A stretch of DNA of 64,000 nucleotides from Saccharopolyspora gregorii (GTDB lineage: Bacteria > Actinomycetota > Actinomycetes > Mycobacteriales > Pseudonocardiaceae), in NCBI RefSeq assembly GCF_024734405.1, contig NZ_CP059556.1, positions 496,001 to 560,000 on the forward strand, written 5' to 3'. Below, in pieces: positions 1-9,763 of this stretch (within the stretch, counting starts at the first letter, position 1; each line of letters opens with the position of its first letter). A program made the translations under genes and the position numbers. Under the pieces are notes generated by a model. It was not told the origin of the DNA, searched no databases, and was given only the letters and a program-made list of their open reading frames with translations.

Positions 1-1584
1 GTCCCGGAACAGGGCGTGCAGCTCGTCGGCGGTGCGGCCCGCGTCCAGCGCGCGGCGCACGCTGCTCTCGCCGACCCGGTACACGGTGGCGCTGCCCGCC
101 GATTCGACGTCGGCCACGAGCTTCAGGTCCGCGGCCAGGTCCGGTTCCAGGCGGCCCGGCGCCACCACGGTCAGGTCGGCCTGCACCAGCACGTGGTCCA
201 GCGGTTCCGGCAGCGCCGAGGTGAGCACCTGCGCGGCCGCGCCCGGCCCGTCGAACAGGACCGCGCGGCCCGCGCCGGACAGCGCGCCGAGCGCGACGAC
301 ACCCAGCGCGGTCGCCTCCCGCAGCGTCCAGCGCACCAGATCGTCGCGCATCCGCCCGCCGCGGCGGGGAGCTCGCCAGGCGAGCACCGCGGCCACGTCC
401 TCCGCGCTGCGCACCCCGTGCCCGCCGGGGAGCTCGTCGAGCACGCCCAGCACGCGCAGCCGGTCGCGCGGTGCGGTCGGGCGGCGCAGCTCCTCGGACA
501 GCGGACCGAGCAGCCGGTCCTTCTCGTCGCGCGCCCCGATCAGCCCGGGCAGCCGGGGCAGGTCCAGCCAGGCCTTCGCCAGCGGGGCCCACCGCTGCTC
601 CGGGCCGGACGCCAGCCAGGTGTCGGCGCCGTAGGTGAGCGTCCAGCGGGGTTCCGCGCCTTCGGCGGCGGTGATCAGGTTCGCGGCCGCCGCGAGTTCC
701 ACCAGCAGCGACACCCGCGCCTCGTCGACCTCCAGCGCCTTCGCCGCACGGCGCACGTCGCGCACCCCGATGCCGCCGGAGCGCAGCACGTCCGGTGGGT
801 CCTCGCTCCACAGGTGCAGCAGCGATTCCAGGTGCCGCAGCAGTTCCAGCACCTCGCCGGCCGCCGTGGAGTCCACTGCGGACCGGTCGTGCTCGACGAG
901 GTCCAGCAGCGGTTCCTCCGGTTCGACCGGCCCCATCGGGTGATCGCCGCGGATCGCGAACGCCAGCTGCCGCGGCAGTTCCACCGTCTCGTCGTCGCGG
1001 CGCAGCAGCAGGCCCTTCGCGAGCAGCCGCTGCACCGGGGTGGCGTCGGGGTCGGTGGCCGCGCGCGCCGCGTCCTTGGTGCGCCCGATCGGCTTCGGCC
1101 CGGCGAGCTTGCCCACCAGGTCCCGCTCCGGTTCGTCCAGCTCGGCGAGCGCGGCGCGGGCGCCCTCGACGGTGAGCCCGTCGGCGGGGCGGCCCAGCCC
1201 GGCGGGGAACGTCGGCAGCGCCTCCCGCGCGGTCGGCACCACCGCGAGCTCGTCGTCCTCGCCCCAGGCCAGCGCGCGGCGGCGCAGCTCCGACACCGAC
1301 CGGCGGGCCCGCTGCGGGGTGACGTCCGCGCCGAGCAGCTCGGCCACCGCGTCCAGCGGGACCGGTGCGGCGTCCGCGTCCAGCAGCACCAGGGCCTCCA
1401 AGGTGGACAGCGCGAACGCGTCCAGGTCCTCGCAGGCCCTGGCCACCGAGGAACGCACCCCGGCGCGGGTGGCCAGCACGGAGATGTCCGCGGGCGGGGG
1501 CGTGGCCAGATCGGGCCGCGTGCGCAGCAGATCCGTGAGTTCCTCGTCGCCGCGTGCGCGCAGGAAGTCCGCGAGAGAAGCCAT
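1..1584 (-). CDS. Helicase-associated (XPB/Ssl2-like) domain protein, 3' end cut off by window
   Basis: Reading the complement from an ATG at 1584 gives an open frame to the window edge (about 528 residues, start [16 protein letters not shown]). It is Ala/Leu/Asp rich with helical repeats and short winged-helix-like stretches, no signal peptide and no visible Walker motif in this part. The pattern fits the actinobacterial helicase-associated protein usually found next to an XPB-like DNA repair helicase (Rv0862c position in M. tuberculosis). It is probably cytoplasmic and nucleic-acid related, but its exact role is unknown. The C-terminus lies left of base 1. Long plus-strand open frames over it are composition shadows. 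The family call rests on domain feel and synteny. Confidence 0.72.
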   Translation of the reverse strand, partial: MASLADFLRARGDEELTDLLRTRPDLATPPPADISVLATRAGVRSSVARACEDLDAFALSTLEALVLLDADAAPVPLDAVAELLGADVTPQRARRSVSELRRRALAWGEDDELAVVPTAREALPTFPAGLGRPADGLTVEGARAALAELDEPERDLVGKLAGPKPIGRTKDAARAATDPDATPVQRLLAKGLLLRRDDETVELPRQLAFAIRGDHPMGPVEPEEPLLDLVEHDRSAVDSTAAGEVLELLRHLESLLHLWSEDPPDVLRSGGIGVRDVRRAAKALEVDEARVSLLVELAAAANLITAAEGAEPRWTLTYGADTWLASGPEQRWAPLAKAWLDLPRLPGLIGARDEKDRLLGPLSEELRRPTAPRDRLRVLGVLDELPGGHGVRSAEDVAAVLAWRAPRRGGRMRDDLVRWTLREATALGVVALGALSGAGRAVLFDGPGAAAQVLTSALPEPLDHVLVQADLTVVAPGRLEPDLAADLKLVADVESAGSATVYRVGESSVRRALDAGRTADELHALFRD

Positions 1585-1758
1585 CCCCGCCACGATACCG
1601 AGTCGGCCCTGCGCACCCGTCCGCATCGTGGTCGAACCGGCACGGCCCGACCTCGGGCGATGATCCGCGCCGCATCCGCCGGGCCGGGGTTCGCCCGCCG
1701 CGCCGGATCGGGCAAACTGGTGGTCGTACGCCCACGACGACTTTCCCGGAGGATGACC

Positions 1759-1947
1759 GTGGCCGGTGGCAACGCGAAGAAGGACCGCATCGACCCGACG
1801 TGGCCGCACGTCGGCGACGGCGAGCACCCGGTCAGCGAGCTGGTCGCCGACAAGCAGGGCGCGCTGTCCCCGTTCGGCGACGTCACCTTCCCCTACGACG
1901 AGGGCACGTTCCCGTACGAGCACCCCGTCACGGAGATCAACAAGTGA
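1759..1947 (+). CDS. Small conserved hypothetical protein (62 aa)
   Basis: A 62-residue acidic, soluble protein beginning [15 protein letters not shown] and ending EINK. An ATG at 1753 is in frame but lies directly against the GGAGG at 1748-1752. The GTG at 1759 has six bases of spacing, so it is the better start. No membrane segment and no catalytic motif are visible. It occupies the place of Rv0863 between the helicase-associated gene and the Moco genes in mycobacteria, but I cannot confirm homology by eye. Function unknown. Confidence 0.6.
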   Translation: MAGGNAKKDRIDPTWPHVGDGEHPVSELVADKQGALSPFGDVTFPYDEGTFPYEHPVTEINK

Positions 1948-2213
1948 CTTCCGGCGAGTAGCGGCCCAGCCGCGCCGCCCCGGCCCCGGTGTCCCCAGCG
2001 GACCCGGGGCCGTCGTGCGTTCCGGCCCGCTTGTCAAGACCGACTCGTCGGTAACGGTGCCGGATATCGATCACATCGGAGAAAGTTCTAGGCTTTTTCT
2101 CAGCCGGGTGAAGTTCAATGGCTTTGGTGGGTGTTGGATCTTGCCTGAGACCTGAGTTCTGTGCATAGGCCCGGCGCTCGAAGCGAAACTTCACGCGCGA
2201 CAGGGGTGTGGCC

Positions 2214-3668
<1,455 letters not shown>

Positions 3669-3691
3669 TCCGCCCGCACCTCGGGTGAACG

Positions 3692-3727
3692 GCCCGCCCG
3701 GCCCGGTCGCGACGGCCGGGCGGGCCG
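3692..3727 (+). terminator. Terminator hairpin after malic enzyme gene
   Basis: A perfect 13-bp inverted repeat (3692-3704 with 3715-3727) with a 10-base loop lies 23 bases after the malic enzyme stop. There is no U-tract, as is common in actinobacteria. It probably separates the malic enzyme transcript from moaC. Confidence 0.7.
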
Positions 3728-3786
3728 TCGGCCCGGGAGGAGGCTCGCGCGTCCGCGGTGCGGGCGCGGGGCCTAGAGTTCGCGGT

Positions 3787-4266
3787 ATGGCGCAGGACGA
3801 GTTGACGCACGTGGACGAATCGGGCGCGGCCCGCATGGTCGACGTCTCGAAGAAGCAGGTCACCGCCCGCACCGCCGTCGCCACCGGCGTCGTGCGCACC
3901 ACCCCGGAGGTCCTCGCGCTGGTCCGCCGCGACGGGCTGCCCAAGGGCGACGCGCTCGCCACCGCGCGCATCGCCGGGATCATGGCCGCCAAGCGCACCC
4001 CGGACCTCGTCCCGCTGTGCCACCCCATCGCGCTGTCCGGGGTGGCGGTGCAGCTCGACCTCGGTGACGCGGAGGTTCGGATCACCGCGACCGTGCGCAC
4101 CACCGACCGCACCGGCGTCGAGATGGAGGCGCTCACCGCCGTCACCGGCGCCGGGCTCGCCCTGCACGACATGATCAAGGCGGTCGATCCGGCGGCCGTG
4201 CTCGACGCCGTCCGCGTCGAGCGCAAGGAGGGCGGCAAGACGGGCACCTGGGTTCGCGAGGACTGA
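3787..4266 (+). CDS. moaC: MoaC, cyclic pyranopterin monophosphate synthase
   Basis: A 159-residue protein converting the MoaA product 3',8-cyclo-7,8-dihydro-GTP to cyclic pyranopterin monophosphate in molybdenum cofactor synthesis. Family signatures are clear: MVDVSKKQVTARTA near residue 18, AGIMAAKRTPDLVPLCHPI around residues 65-85, and the GVEMEALTAVTGAGLALHDMIKA block near 115-138. Length is typical. ATG 3787 is the only start that gives the family N-terminus. It is followed after 122 bases by the mog-moaE fusion on the same strand, and moaA and moaD lie on the opposite strand beyond rpf. Confidence 0.96.
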   Translation: MAQDELTHVDESGAARMVDVSKKQVTARTAVATGVVRTTPEVLALVRRDGLPKGDALATARIAGIMAAKRTPDLVPLCHPIALSGVAVQLDLGDAEVRITATVRTTDRTGVEMEALTAVTGAGLALHDMIKAVDPAAVLDAVRVERKEGGKTGTWVRED

Positions 4267-4388
4267 TCGGCCGCGGCCCGGCCGCTGCTCGTACGCTGGA
4301 CGCAGCGACGCGGATCCGCCGTCGCGCCCCCGAACTCGACCGGTTCGCGATCCGTCCGCGGCCGCTCAGCACGCGAGGAGTTCCGCCC

Positions 4389-5339
4389 ATGCCAGCCCGC
4401 ACCGCTCGTGTCGTGGCCGCGTCGAACCGTGCCGCGGCAGGCGTGTACGCCGACCGCACCGGCCCGGTCATCGTCGAGTGGCTGCGCGAACGCGGGTTCC
4501 AGGTCGCCGAGCCGCTGGTCGTCCCGGACGGCGAGCCGGTGGGCGACGCGCTGCGGGCGGCCGTGTCCGCCGAGGTCGCCGTCGTGATCACCACCGGCGG
4601 CACCGGGATCAACCCGACGGACCGCACGCCCGAGGTCACCGCCGAAGTGCTCGACCACCCGGTGCCGGGCCTGGCCGACGCGATCCGCGCCGCCGGGCTG
4701 CCCGAGGTGCCGACCGCGGTGCTCTCCCGCGGGCTGGCCGGGGTCGCCGGGCGGACGTTGATCGTGAACCTGCCCGGTTCCCGCGGCGGGGTGGCCGACG
4801 GGCTGGGCGTGCTCGACGGCGTGCTGGACCACGCGCTGGACCAGCTCGGCGGCGGGGACCACGCGCCGGGCGGCGGGGTTCCGCACGCCCACGCGGAGCC
4901 GGCGCACACCGGCCCGGCCGAGGTGCTGCGCGCCGAGGTCGTCGACCGGCCGCTGGAGGTCGCCGAACTGGAGCGGCTGGTGCAGGACCGGGCCGCGGGC
5001 GCGGTCGTCACCTTCGGCGGCGTGGTCCGCGACCACGACGGCGGCCGCGGCGTCACCGAGCTCGAATACGTCGGGCACCCCAGCGCGGACGAGGTGATCC
5101 GCGAGGTCGCGGCCGAACTCGCCGCCCGGTACGAGGGCGTGCGCGGCCTGGCCGTGGCGCACCGGATCGGGCACTTGGGCATCGGCGACGTGGCGCTGGC
5201 CTGCGCGGTCGCGGCCGAGCACCGCAAGGAGGCGTTCGCGGTGTGCGCGGAGCTGGTGGACGAGGTGAAGCGCAGGCTGCCGATCTGGAAGCGCCAGGTC
5301 TTCACCGACGCCACCGAGGAATGGGTCAACTGCCCCTGA
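4389..5339 (+). CDS. Mog-MoaE fusion: molybdopterin adenylyltransferase plus molybdopterin synthase large subunit
   Basis: A 316-residue two-domain protein. Residues 5-155 are a MogA/MoaB domain (TTGGTGINPTDRTPE, NLPGSRGG) that adenylylates molybdopterin. Residues 177-316 are MoaE (TFGGVVRDHDGG, HRIGHLGIGDVAL, KEAFAVCAE, KRRLPIWKRQVF with the conserved lysines), which inserts sulphur into cPMP with MoaD. A 20-residue Gly/His/Pro linker (GGGDHAPGGGVPHAHAE) joins them. In M. tuberculosis these are separate adjacent genes, mog and moaE2. The frame is continuous with no internal stop. ATG 4389 follows a GAGGAG-like site. Confidence 0.93.
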   Translation: MPARTARVVAASNRAAAGVYADRTGPVIVEWLRERGFQVAEPLVVPDGEPVGDALRAAVSAEVAVVITTGGTGINPTDRTPEVTAEVLDHPVPGLADAIRAAGLPEVPTAVLSRGLAGVAGRTLIVNLPGSRGGVADGLGVLDGVLDHALDQLGGGDHAPGGGVPHAHAEPAHTGPAEVLRAEVVDRPLEVAELERLVQDRAAGAVVTFGGVVRDHDGGRGVTELEYVGHPSADEVIREVAAELAARYEGVRGLAVAHRIGHLGIGDVALACAVAAEHRKEAFAVCAELVDEVKRRLPIWKRQVFTDATEEWVNCP

Positions 5340-5348
5340 TCCGCCCGT

Positions 5349-5368
5349 CCGGCCCGGTGGCGGGCCGG
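5349..5368 (+). terminator. Terminator hairpin after mog-moaE fusion
   Basis: An 8-bp GC stem (CCGGCCCG with CGGGCCGG) around a GTGG loop lies 10 bases after the fusion gene stop. It is likely the end of the moaC-mog-moaE transcript. Confidence 0.55.
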
Positions 5369-5557
5369 TGCGGCGGCGGCCGGTGGACGACAGCGGCCTG
5401 AGATCGTCTCTGCGACGGTGGACGCCCGGGATCTCGGGGAAGGTGCGGGGACGCCCGCTGATCTCGCTGACGACGTTCTCAGCCCGCCGCGGACGCGTTC
5501 AGGTCTCGGCCAGGTGACGATCGGATCTCGTGGCGGCCTCGGGCGGTCGACGGGACC
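5369..5557. other. Intergenic spacer, nothing recognised
   Basis: With the flanking hairpins this makes a gap of about 345 bases between convergent genes. I see no open frame with a ribosome site, no repeat and no RNA fold here. Confidence 0.5.
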
Positions 5558-5603
5558 GGGAAGAAGAACGGGCCCCTGCCGCTGGGGGAGGCGGCAGGGG
5601 CCC
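5558..5603 (-). terminator. Intrinsic terminator of rpf
   Basis: A perfect 13-bp stem (5570-5582 with 5591-5603, loop of 8) lies about 80 bases downstream of the rpf stop. On the minus strand it is followed by GTTCTTCTTCCC, a pyrimidine-rich tail, so it looks like a true intrinsic terminator. Confidence 0.8.
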
Positions 5604-5684
5604 GAGGGGGGAGTCGCGCCGGCCCGCACGGGGGAACGGGCCGGGCGGCCGACTCCGAGCCAGGTCGAGGACCTGGCCGGTCGA

Positions 5685-6305
5685 TCACTTGATGTCGAGC
5701 TGCTGACCCGGGAAGATCAGGTTCGGGTCGCTGAGCACGTTGCTGTTGCGCTCGAAGATGTCCTGGTAGTCGACGCCGTACTGGCTGGCGATCTTGCCCA
5801 GGGTGTCACCGGCCTGCACCGTGTAGTCGGCACCGTTGGACTTCACGGTCGACTTCTTCTTGGTGGTGCTCTTCGAGCTCTTCTTCGAGGAGGAGCTCTT
5901 CTCGGAGGACGAGCTGGAGCCACCGCTGGTGCTGCCGCTGGTCCAGCTGGTCTTCGAGGTGCAGCCCGGCCAGGCGCCGGGGCCCTGCGAGGCGAGGACC
6001 TTCTCGGCGACCGCGATCTGCTCTTCGCGGCTGGCGTCCTTGGCGTTCGACGCGTACTGCGTGCCGCCGTAGGCCGCCCAGGTCGACGGGGTGAACTGGA
6101 GGCCGCCGGAGAACCCGTTGCCGGTGTTCGCGCTCCAGTTGCCGCTGCTCTCGCACTGCGCGAGCTGGTCCCAGTCCGCGGCGTTCGCGGGGGCCGCGAC
6201 CGCGATCGGGGCGGCGACCACGGCACCTGCGATGGCGAGCCGGGCGGCGTTGCGGGCGATGCCGGCGGTGGAAGGTTTCCGGTGCTTGCCTTCGTAGCGA
6301 GTCAT
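5685..6305 (-). CDS. rpfA: Resuscitation-promoting factor (Rpf transglycosylase) with LysM
   Basis: A 206-residue secreted peptidoglycan-cleaving enzyme that supports cell-wall remodelling and exit from dormancy. Residues 1-42 are a signal peptide ending APANA. The Rpf domain spans 43-116 (WDQLAQCESSGNW, GGLQFTPSTWAAYGG), with catalytic Glu52 and the Cys51/Cys115 pair. A Ser/Lys-rich linker spans 117-158, and a C-terminal LysM spans 160-206 (YTVQAGDTLGKIA). ATG 6305 has GGAGAGGGA just upstream. The long leader carries a c-di-AMP riboswitch and a CRP-type palindrome. Position between moaE and moaD matches M. tuberculosis rpfA; symbol by synteny. Confidence 0.95.
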   Translation of the reverse strand: MTRYEGKHRKPSTAGIARNAARLAIAGAVVAAPIAVAAPANAADWDQLAQCESSGNWSANTGNGFSGGLQFTPSTWAAYGGTQYASNAKDASREEQIAVAEKVLASQGPGAWPGCTSKTSWTSGSTSGGSSSSSEKSSSSKKSSKSTTKKKSTVKSNGADYTVQAGDTLGKIASQYGVDYQDIFERNSNVLSDPNLIFPGQQLDIK

Positions 6306-6315
6306 TTCCCTCTCC

Positions 6316-6490
6316 TGCCGCGCTTGCGAGGTGAGCTGTCGGGTTCGAGCTGAGAGGCAGCCCGGCCGGCTCGGGAGCCGGCTTCACCCCTAGGGCGTTC
6401 GGGGCGCCCAGTGGTGGTTCCCCCGCCCCTGTCCGGTGTGTTCGTTCGGGGGTGGGAAGCCCGCCGGACAGGGTTCGGCGCTGCGGGCTT
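6316..6490 (-). ncRNA. c-di-AMP riboswitch (ydaO-yuaA type) in the rpf leader
   Basis: On the minus strand the leader contains the conserved ydaO blocks in order: GCCGAACCC, GGGGGAACCA, GGGGTGAAGCCGG, GCCTCTCAGCTCGAACCCG and ACAGCTCACCTCGCAAGCG. It includes the internal CCGGCTC/GAGCCGG stem. The class senses cyclic di-AMP and is known upstream of rpf genes in actinobacteria, where ligand normally lowers expression. The 3' end lies only about 12 bases before the rpf ATG, next to the ribosome site. I see no separate terminator stem between, which suggests translational control here; that point is inference. Confidence 0.92.
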
Positions 6491-6571
6491 CCGTGGTCCT
6501 TGCTGATCGGTTCGGGGCCGACCGGAGAGCGACACTACGTAACCGATCGCCGAAGCGGAAATCTGAGCATA

Positions 6572-6587
6572 TGTGACGCTAGTCACA
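6572..6587 (-). promoter_or_regulatory. CRP/Cmr-type binding palindrome upstream of rpf
   Basis: The sequence TGTGACGCTAGTCACA has perfect 6-base arms and matches TGTGA-N6-TCACA, the CRP family consensus. It lies about 80 bases upstream of the riboswitch on the rpf side. CRP (Rv3676) is reported to activate rpfA in M. tuberculosis. A TATGCT just after the site on the minus strand could be a -10, but this is weak. Confidence 0.75.
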
Positions 6588-6659
6588 GTAACGATGACTC
6601 AGGGGTGTCCGATCTCGATCGTTTTCGCTGATCAGAGCGTCGTTATCAAGTCGTTTCCG

Positions 6660-7064
6660 GGCTGAGATCGATCACCGTCAGTGAGGCGTGGCTCACCTCT
6701 TCGGCGGCCTCGAAACCTCGTCGTCGCCGGGATGTCATCCCTCGGTCGGTCTGAATCGAGTCCGGTGCACGCGTGGAATCGGGCCTTTTCGCGATCACTG
6801 CGCGATCAAGGGGCGTGACTCTCGGTGAGGTCTGGCCTCTCTCGGGTGAGGGATCCGAGGAGACGGCTCGAGATCGTCCAGGAGCCGTTCGAAGATCAGG
6901 AGACCGTCCCGGCGGCGCCCCCGGGGAGGCGGTGCGGAGCCACTCGATCGCACACCGAGAAGTCACCCAGGGGAGTGTGTCAGACACGCCGAGGAATGTT
7001 GTATTCGCGCACGCGCGCCTGCGCGGGCGGAGTAATGAGGAGAGAACTCGATCGCCGCAGGCGT
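6660..7064. other. Non-coding stretch between rpf leader and moaD
   Basis: About 400 bases of somewhat lower GC than the genes around it. It contains a short palindrome (GTGTCAGACAC near 6977) and no open frame with a convincing start. It probably holds the distal rpf promoter region and the 3' end of the moaA-moaD transcript. Confidence 0.4.
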
Positions 7065-7361
7065 TCAGCCACCCGCGAACGGCGGCAGCACGTCCAGCTC
7101 GTCACCGGCGCCGACCTCGATCGACCGGTCCCGCAGCGCGACCCCGTTGAGCAGGAAGCTGCAGGCGGGCACCACGGCGGCCAGCCGCTCGTCGTGCGCC
7201 GCGAGCACCGCGTCGACCACGTCCGACGCCCGCACCGGCCCCGGCGCGGCCGGCGCGATGCTCAGGACCTCCTCGGCCACGCCCGCCGCCGCCCTGGCAC
7301 CGGCGAAGTACCGCACCCGCACGGCCGTCGTGGCGGGTGCACCTTCGAACTGCACAGTCAC
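7065..7361 (-). CDS. moaD: MoaD, molybdopterin synthase small subunit
   Basis: A 98-residue ubiquitin-fold sulphur carrier. It ends in PPFAGG, the di-glycine tail that is thiocarboxylated and delivers sulphur to MoaE. The core VRVRYFAGARAAAG and SFLLNGVALRD match MoaD/ThiS. GTG 7361 is chosen: GGAGG lies nine bases before it, and longer upstream readings run into moaA. It starts five bases after the moaA stop, so the two are co-transcribed and probably translationally linked. Confidence 0.93.
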   Translation of the reverse strand: MTVQFEGAPATTAVRVRYFAGARAAAGVAEEVLSIAPAAPGPVRASDVVDAVLAAHDERLAAVVPACSFLLNGVALRDRSIEVGAGDELDVLPPFAGG

Positions 7362-7366
7362 GGCGG

Positions 7367-8425
7367 TCAGCCTCCGATCGCGCTCATCGGCCGGGACGGC
7401 TGCGCGAACCCGTCGTCGTCCATCCCGTGCCCGGCCTTCTTGGCCCACATCGTCCCCTGCCACAGCCGGGCCAGTTCGTCGTCCCCCGCGCCGTCGCGCA
7501 GCGGGCCGCGCAGGTCGGTCTCGGTGGTGGAGAACAGGCAGGACCGCAGCTGTCCGTCGGCGGTGAGCCGGGTCCGGTCGCAGTCGGCGCAGAACGGCCG
7601 CGTCACCGAGCCGATCACGCCGACCGTGCCGGGCCCGCCGTCCACCAGCCAGCGCTCCGCGGGTGCCGAACCGCGTTCGGCGACGTGCGGGGTGAGGTCG
7701 AACTCGGCGCCCAGCCGCTCCAGGATCTCGTCCGCGGTGATCATCTGCTCGCGGTCCCAGCCGTGCTGCGGGTCCAGCGGCATCTGCTCGATGAACCGCA
7801 GCTGGTAGCCGTGCTCCAGGCAGAACCGCAGCAGGTCACCGGCCTCGTCGTCGTTCACGCCGCGCAGCAGCACCGCGTTCACCTTCACCGGTTCCAGCCC
7901 GGTCGCCTTGGCCGCGGCGAGCCCGTCGAGCACGTCGTGGAACCGGTCCCGGCGGGTCAGCCGGTGGAAGGTCTCGGCGCGCAGCGTGTCCAGCGAGACG
8001 TTGACCCGGTCCAGCCCGGACTCGACCAGCGCGTCCGCGTAGCGGTGCAGGTTGATGCCGTTGGTGGTCAACGAGGTCTTCGGGTGCGACGGCAGCGCGC
8101 TGGTGGCGGCGACGACGTCCACCAGGTCCTGGCGCAGCAGCGGTTCACCGCCGGTGAACCGCACGTTGGTGACCCCGAGGGTCTCCACGGCGATCCGGAT
8201 CAGCCGGTTCATCTCGCCGGTGTCGAGCATCTCCTGCTTCTTCAGCCACGGCAGCCCCTCGGCGGGCATGCAGTAGGTGCAGCGCAGGTTGCACTTGTCG
8301 ATCAGGGATACGCGGAGGTCGGTGGCCACGCGGCCGAACCGGTCGACCAGTGCCGGGGTGTCCGGACGCGTCGACGTGTCGGTCGTGGGGCGCACGGCCG
8401 GGATGCCCAGGTCCACTGCGGTCAC
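7367..8425 (-). CDS. moaA: MoaA, GTP 3',8-cyclase (radical SAM)
   Basis: A 352-residue radical SAM enzyme that rearranges GTP as the first step of molybdopterin synthesis. The N-terminal [4Fe-4S] motif CNLRCTYC is at residues 45-52, with FTGGEPLLR following. The C-terminal cluster motif is CADCDRTRL followed by RSC. The protein ends in SAIGG, the GG tail needed for activity in MoaA. GTG 8425 is preferred (AGGG eight bases upstream); a longer in-frame reading to 8506 adds a non-conserved leader. It is divergent from the regulator-modABC operon. Confidence 0.95.
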   Translation of the reverse strand: MTAVDLGIPAVRPTTDTSTRPDTPALVDRFGRVATDLRVSLIDKCNLRCTYCMPAEGLPWLKKQEMLDTGEMNRLIRIAVETLGVTNVRFTGGEPLLRQDLVDVVAATSALPSHPKTSLTTNGINLHRYADALVESGLDRVNVSLDTLRAETFHRLTRRDRFHDVLDGLAAAKATGLEPVKVNAVLLRGVNDDEAGDLLRFCLEHGYQLRFIEQMPLDPQHGWDREQMITADEILERLGAEFDLTPHVAERGSAPAERWLVDGGPGTVGVIGSVTRPFCADCDRTRLTADGQLRSCLFSTTETDLRGPLRDGAGDDELARLWQGTMWAKKAGHGMDDDGFAQPSRPMSAIGG

Positions 8426-8506
8426 ACCATCGACCCTAACCCCGTCCGAGGGGGTATTTCGATCGACGGGAGCGGCTTTCTCGCAGCGGTGCGGGGCTTT
8501 CCCCAC

Positions 8507-8522
8507 CTGCGGAGATCCGCAG
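8507..8522. promoter_or_regulatory. Palindrome in the moaA / modABC divergent promoter region
   Basis: CTGCGGAGATCCGCAG has 7-base arms around a GA centre. It sits between moaA and the HTH-TOBE regulator gene, so it could be the operator of that regulator. This is inference from position and symmetry only. Confidence 0.4.
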
Positions 8523-8598
8523 TGGACGGTCCGGGCGCCGCGAGTGCGGCCGATGGGGCGCTGTCCTGCCCGCAGTCGCGGCAGTAATCTGCACGACT

Positions 8599-8997
8599 GT
8601 GCCGCACTACCGGATTTCCGAAGCCGCCGGACTGCTCGGCGTCAGCGACGACACCGTGCGCCGCTGGGCCGACGGCGGGCAACTGAACACCGAGCGGGAC
8701 GGCTCCGGCCGCCTCGTGGTGGACGGTGCCGTCCTGGCCGGGTTCGCCCGCGACCAGGCGCGGGCCGTGCCGGACCCGTCGGGGGTGGGTCGTTCGGCCC
8801 GCAACCGGCTCGTCGGGCTCGTCACCGAGGTCGTCTCGGACACGGTGATGTCGCAGGTGGAGCTGCAGTGCGGCCCGCACCGCGTGGTGTCGCTGATGAG
8901 CACCGAGGCCGTGCGGGAACTGGGCCTGGAGCCGGGAGTGCTGGCGGTGGCGGTGGTCAAATCGACCAACGTCGTGGTGGAGACGCCGGGAGGCTGA
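8599..8997 (+). CDS. Molybdate-responsive HTH-TOBE (Mop) regulator
   Basis: A 132-residue protein. Residues 3-50 are an excisionase/MerR-like helix-turn-helix (YRISEAAGLLGVSDDTVRRWADGG). Residues 68-130 are a TOBE/Mop oxyanion-binding domain (NRLVGLVTEVVSDTVMSQVEL, KSTNVVVE). This arrangement is a compact ModE-like molybdate sensor. GTG 8599 gives the full HTH. The gene ends two bases before modA and lies divergent to moaA, so it probably adjusts molybdate uptake and perhaps Moco synthesis. Confidence 0.88.
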   Translation: MPHYRISEAAGLLGVSDDTVRRWADGGQLNTERDGSGRLVVDGAVLAGFARDQARAVPDPSGVGRSARNRLVGLVTEVVSDTVMSQVELQCGPHRVVSLMSTEAVRELGLEPGVLAVAVVKSTNVVVETPGG

Positions 8998-8998
8998 C

Positions 8999-9763
8999 GT
9001 GGTGGGACCCAGAGTTGTCGCGGCCCTGGCCGGGCTGGCGCTGTTAGCGGCCGGGTGTTCGACCGGCGGCGGCGAGCAGGCGCAGGGCGAGCGCACCGTC
9101 ACGGTGCTCGCCGCGGCCTCGCTGACCGAATCGTTCGACCAGCTCGCCGAGCGGTTCGAGGCGGAGAACCCGGGGGTGGAGGTGCAGGTGGACTACGCGG
9201 GGTCGTCCACGCTGGTCGAGCAGCTCACCCAGGGGCGCCGGGCCGACGTGTTCGCCTCCGCGGACACCAAGAACATGGACAAGGCCACCAAGGCGGGCGT
9301 GACCGGCGGGGAACCGCAGGTGTTCGCCACCAACAAGCTGACCATCGCGGTCCCGAAGGGCAACCCGGACCACATCGGCTCGCTGGCCGACCTGACCGCG
9401 CCCGGCAGGCTCGTCGTGCAGTGCGCGCCCGAGGTGCCCTGCGGTTCGGCCTCGGCGACCGTGGAGCGGGCCGCGGGCCTGGACATCAAGCCGGCCAGCG
9501 AGGAGAACGACGTCAAGTCGGTGCTGCGCAAGGTCGCGGCCGGGGAGGCGGACGCCGGGCTGGTGTACGTCACGGACGCGCGCTCCGCCGCCGACCAGGT
9601 GCAGGCGGTGGACTTCCCGGAGGCGGACCAGGCGGTGAACGACTACCCGATCGTCGCGCTGAAGGACGCGCCGGAACCGGAGCTGGCCGCGAAGTTCCTG
9701 GACTACGTGCGCGGCCCGGTGGGCGAGCAGGTGCTCACCGAGCACGGCTTCGGCTCGGAGTGA
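8999..9763 (+). CDS. modA: ModA, molybdate-binding lipoprotein of ABC transporter
   Basis: A 254-residue substrate-binding protein. A lipoprotein signal ends LLAAGC (Cys20). The mature part begins VTVLAAASLTESFDQLA, the ModA signature, with ADVFASADTKNMD and DAGLVYVTDA further on. It binds molybdate or tungstate outside the membrane and passes it to ModB. Tandem GTG codons at 8999 and 9002 are possible starts after GGGAGG. Its stop overlaps the modB start by four bases, showing an operon. Confidence 0.95.
   Translation: MVGPRVVAALAGLALLAAGCSTGGGEQAQGERTVTVLAAASLTESFDQLAERFEAENPGVEVQVDYAGSSTLVEQLTQGRRADVFASADTKNMDKATKAGVTGGEPQVFATNKLTIAVPKGNPDHIGSLADLTAPGRLVVQCAPEVPCGSASATVERAAGLDIKPASEENDVKSVLRKVAAGEADAGLVYVTDARSAADQVQAVDFPEADQAVNDYPIVALKDAPEPELAAKFLDYVRGPVGEQVLTEHGFGSE

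Noticed and set aside
16-1947. A 643-codon plus-strand open frame over the helicase-associated gene
   Set aside because: It is a GC-rich shadow: the minus-strand frame has protein-like codon use and continuous helical character. Only the final 62 codons at 1759-1947 are kept as a real gene because of their own ribosome site.
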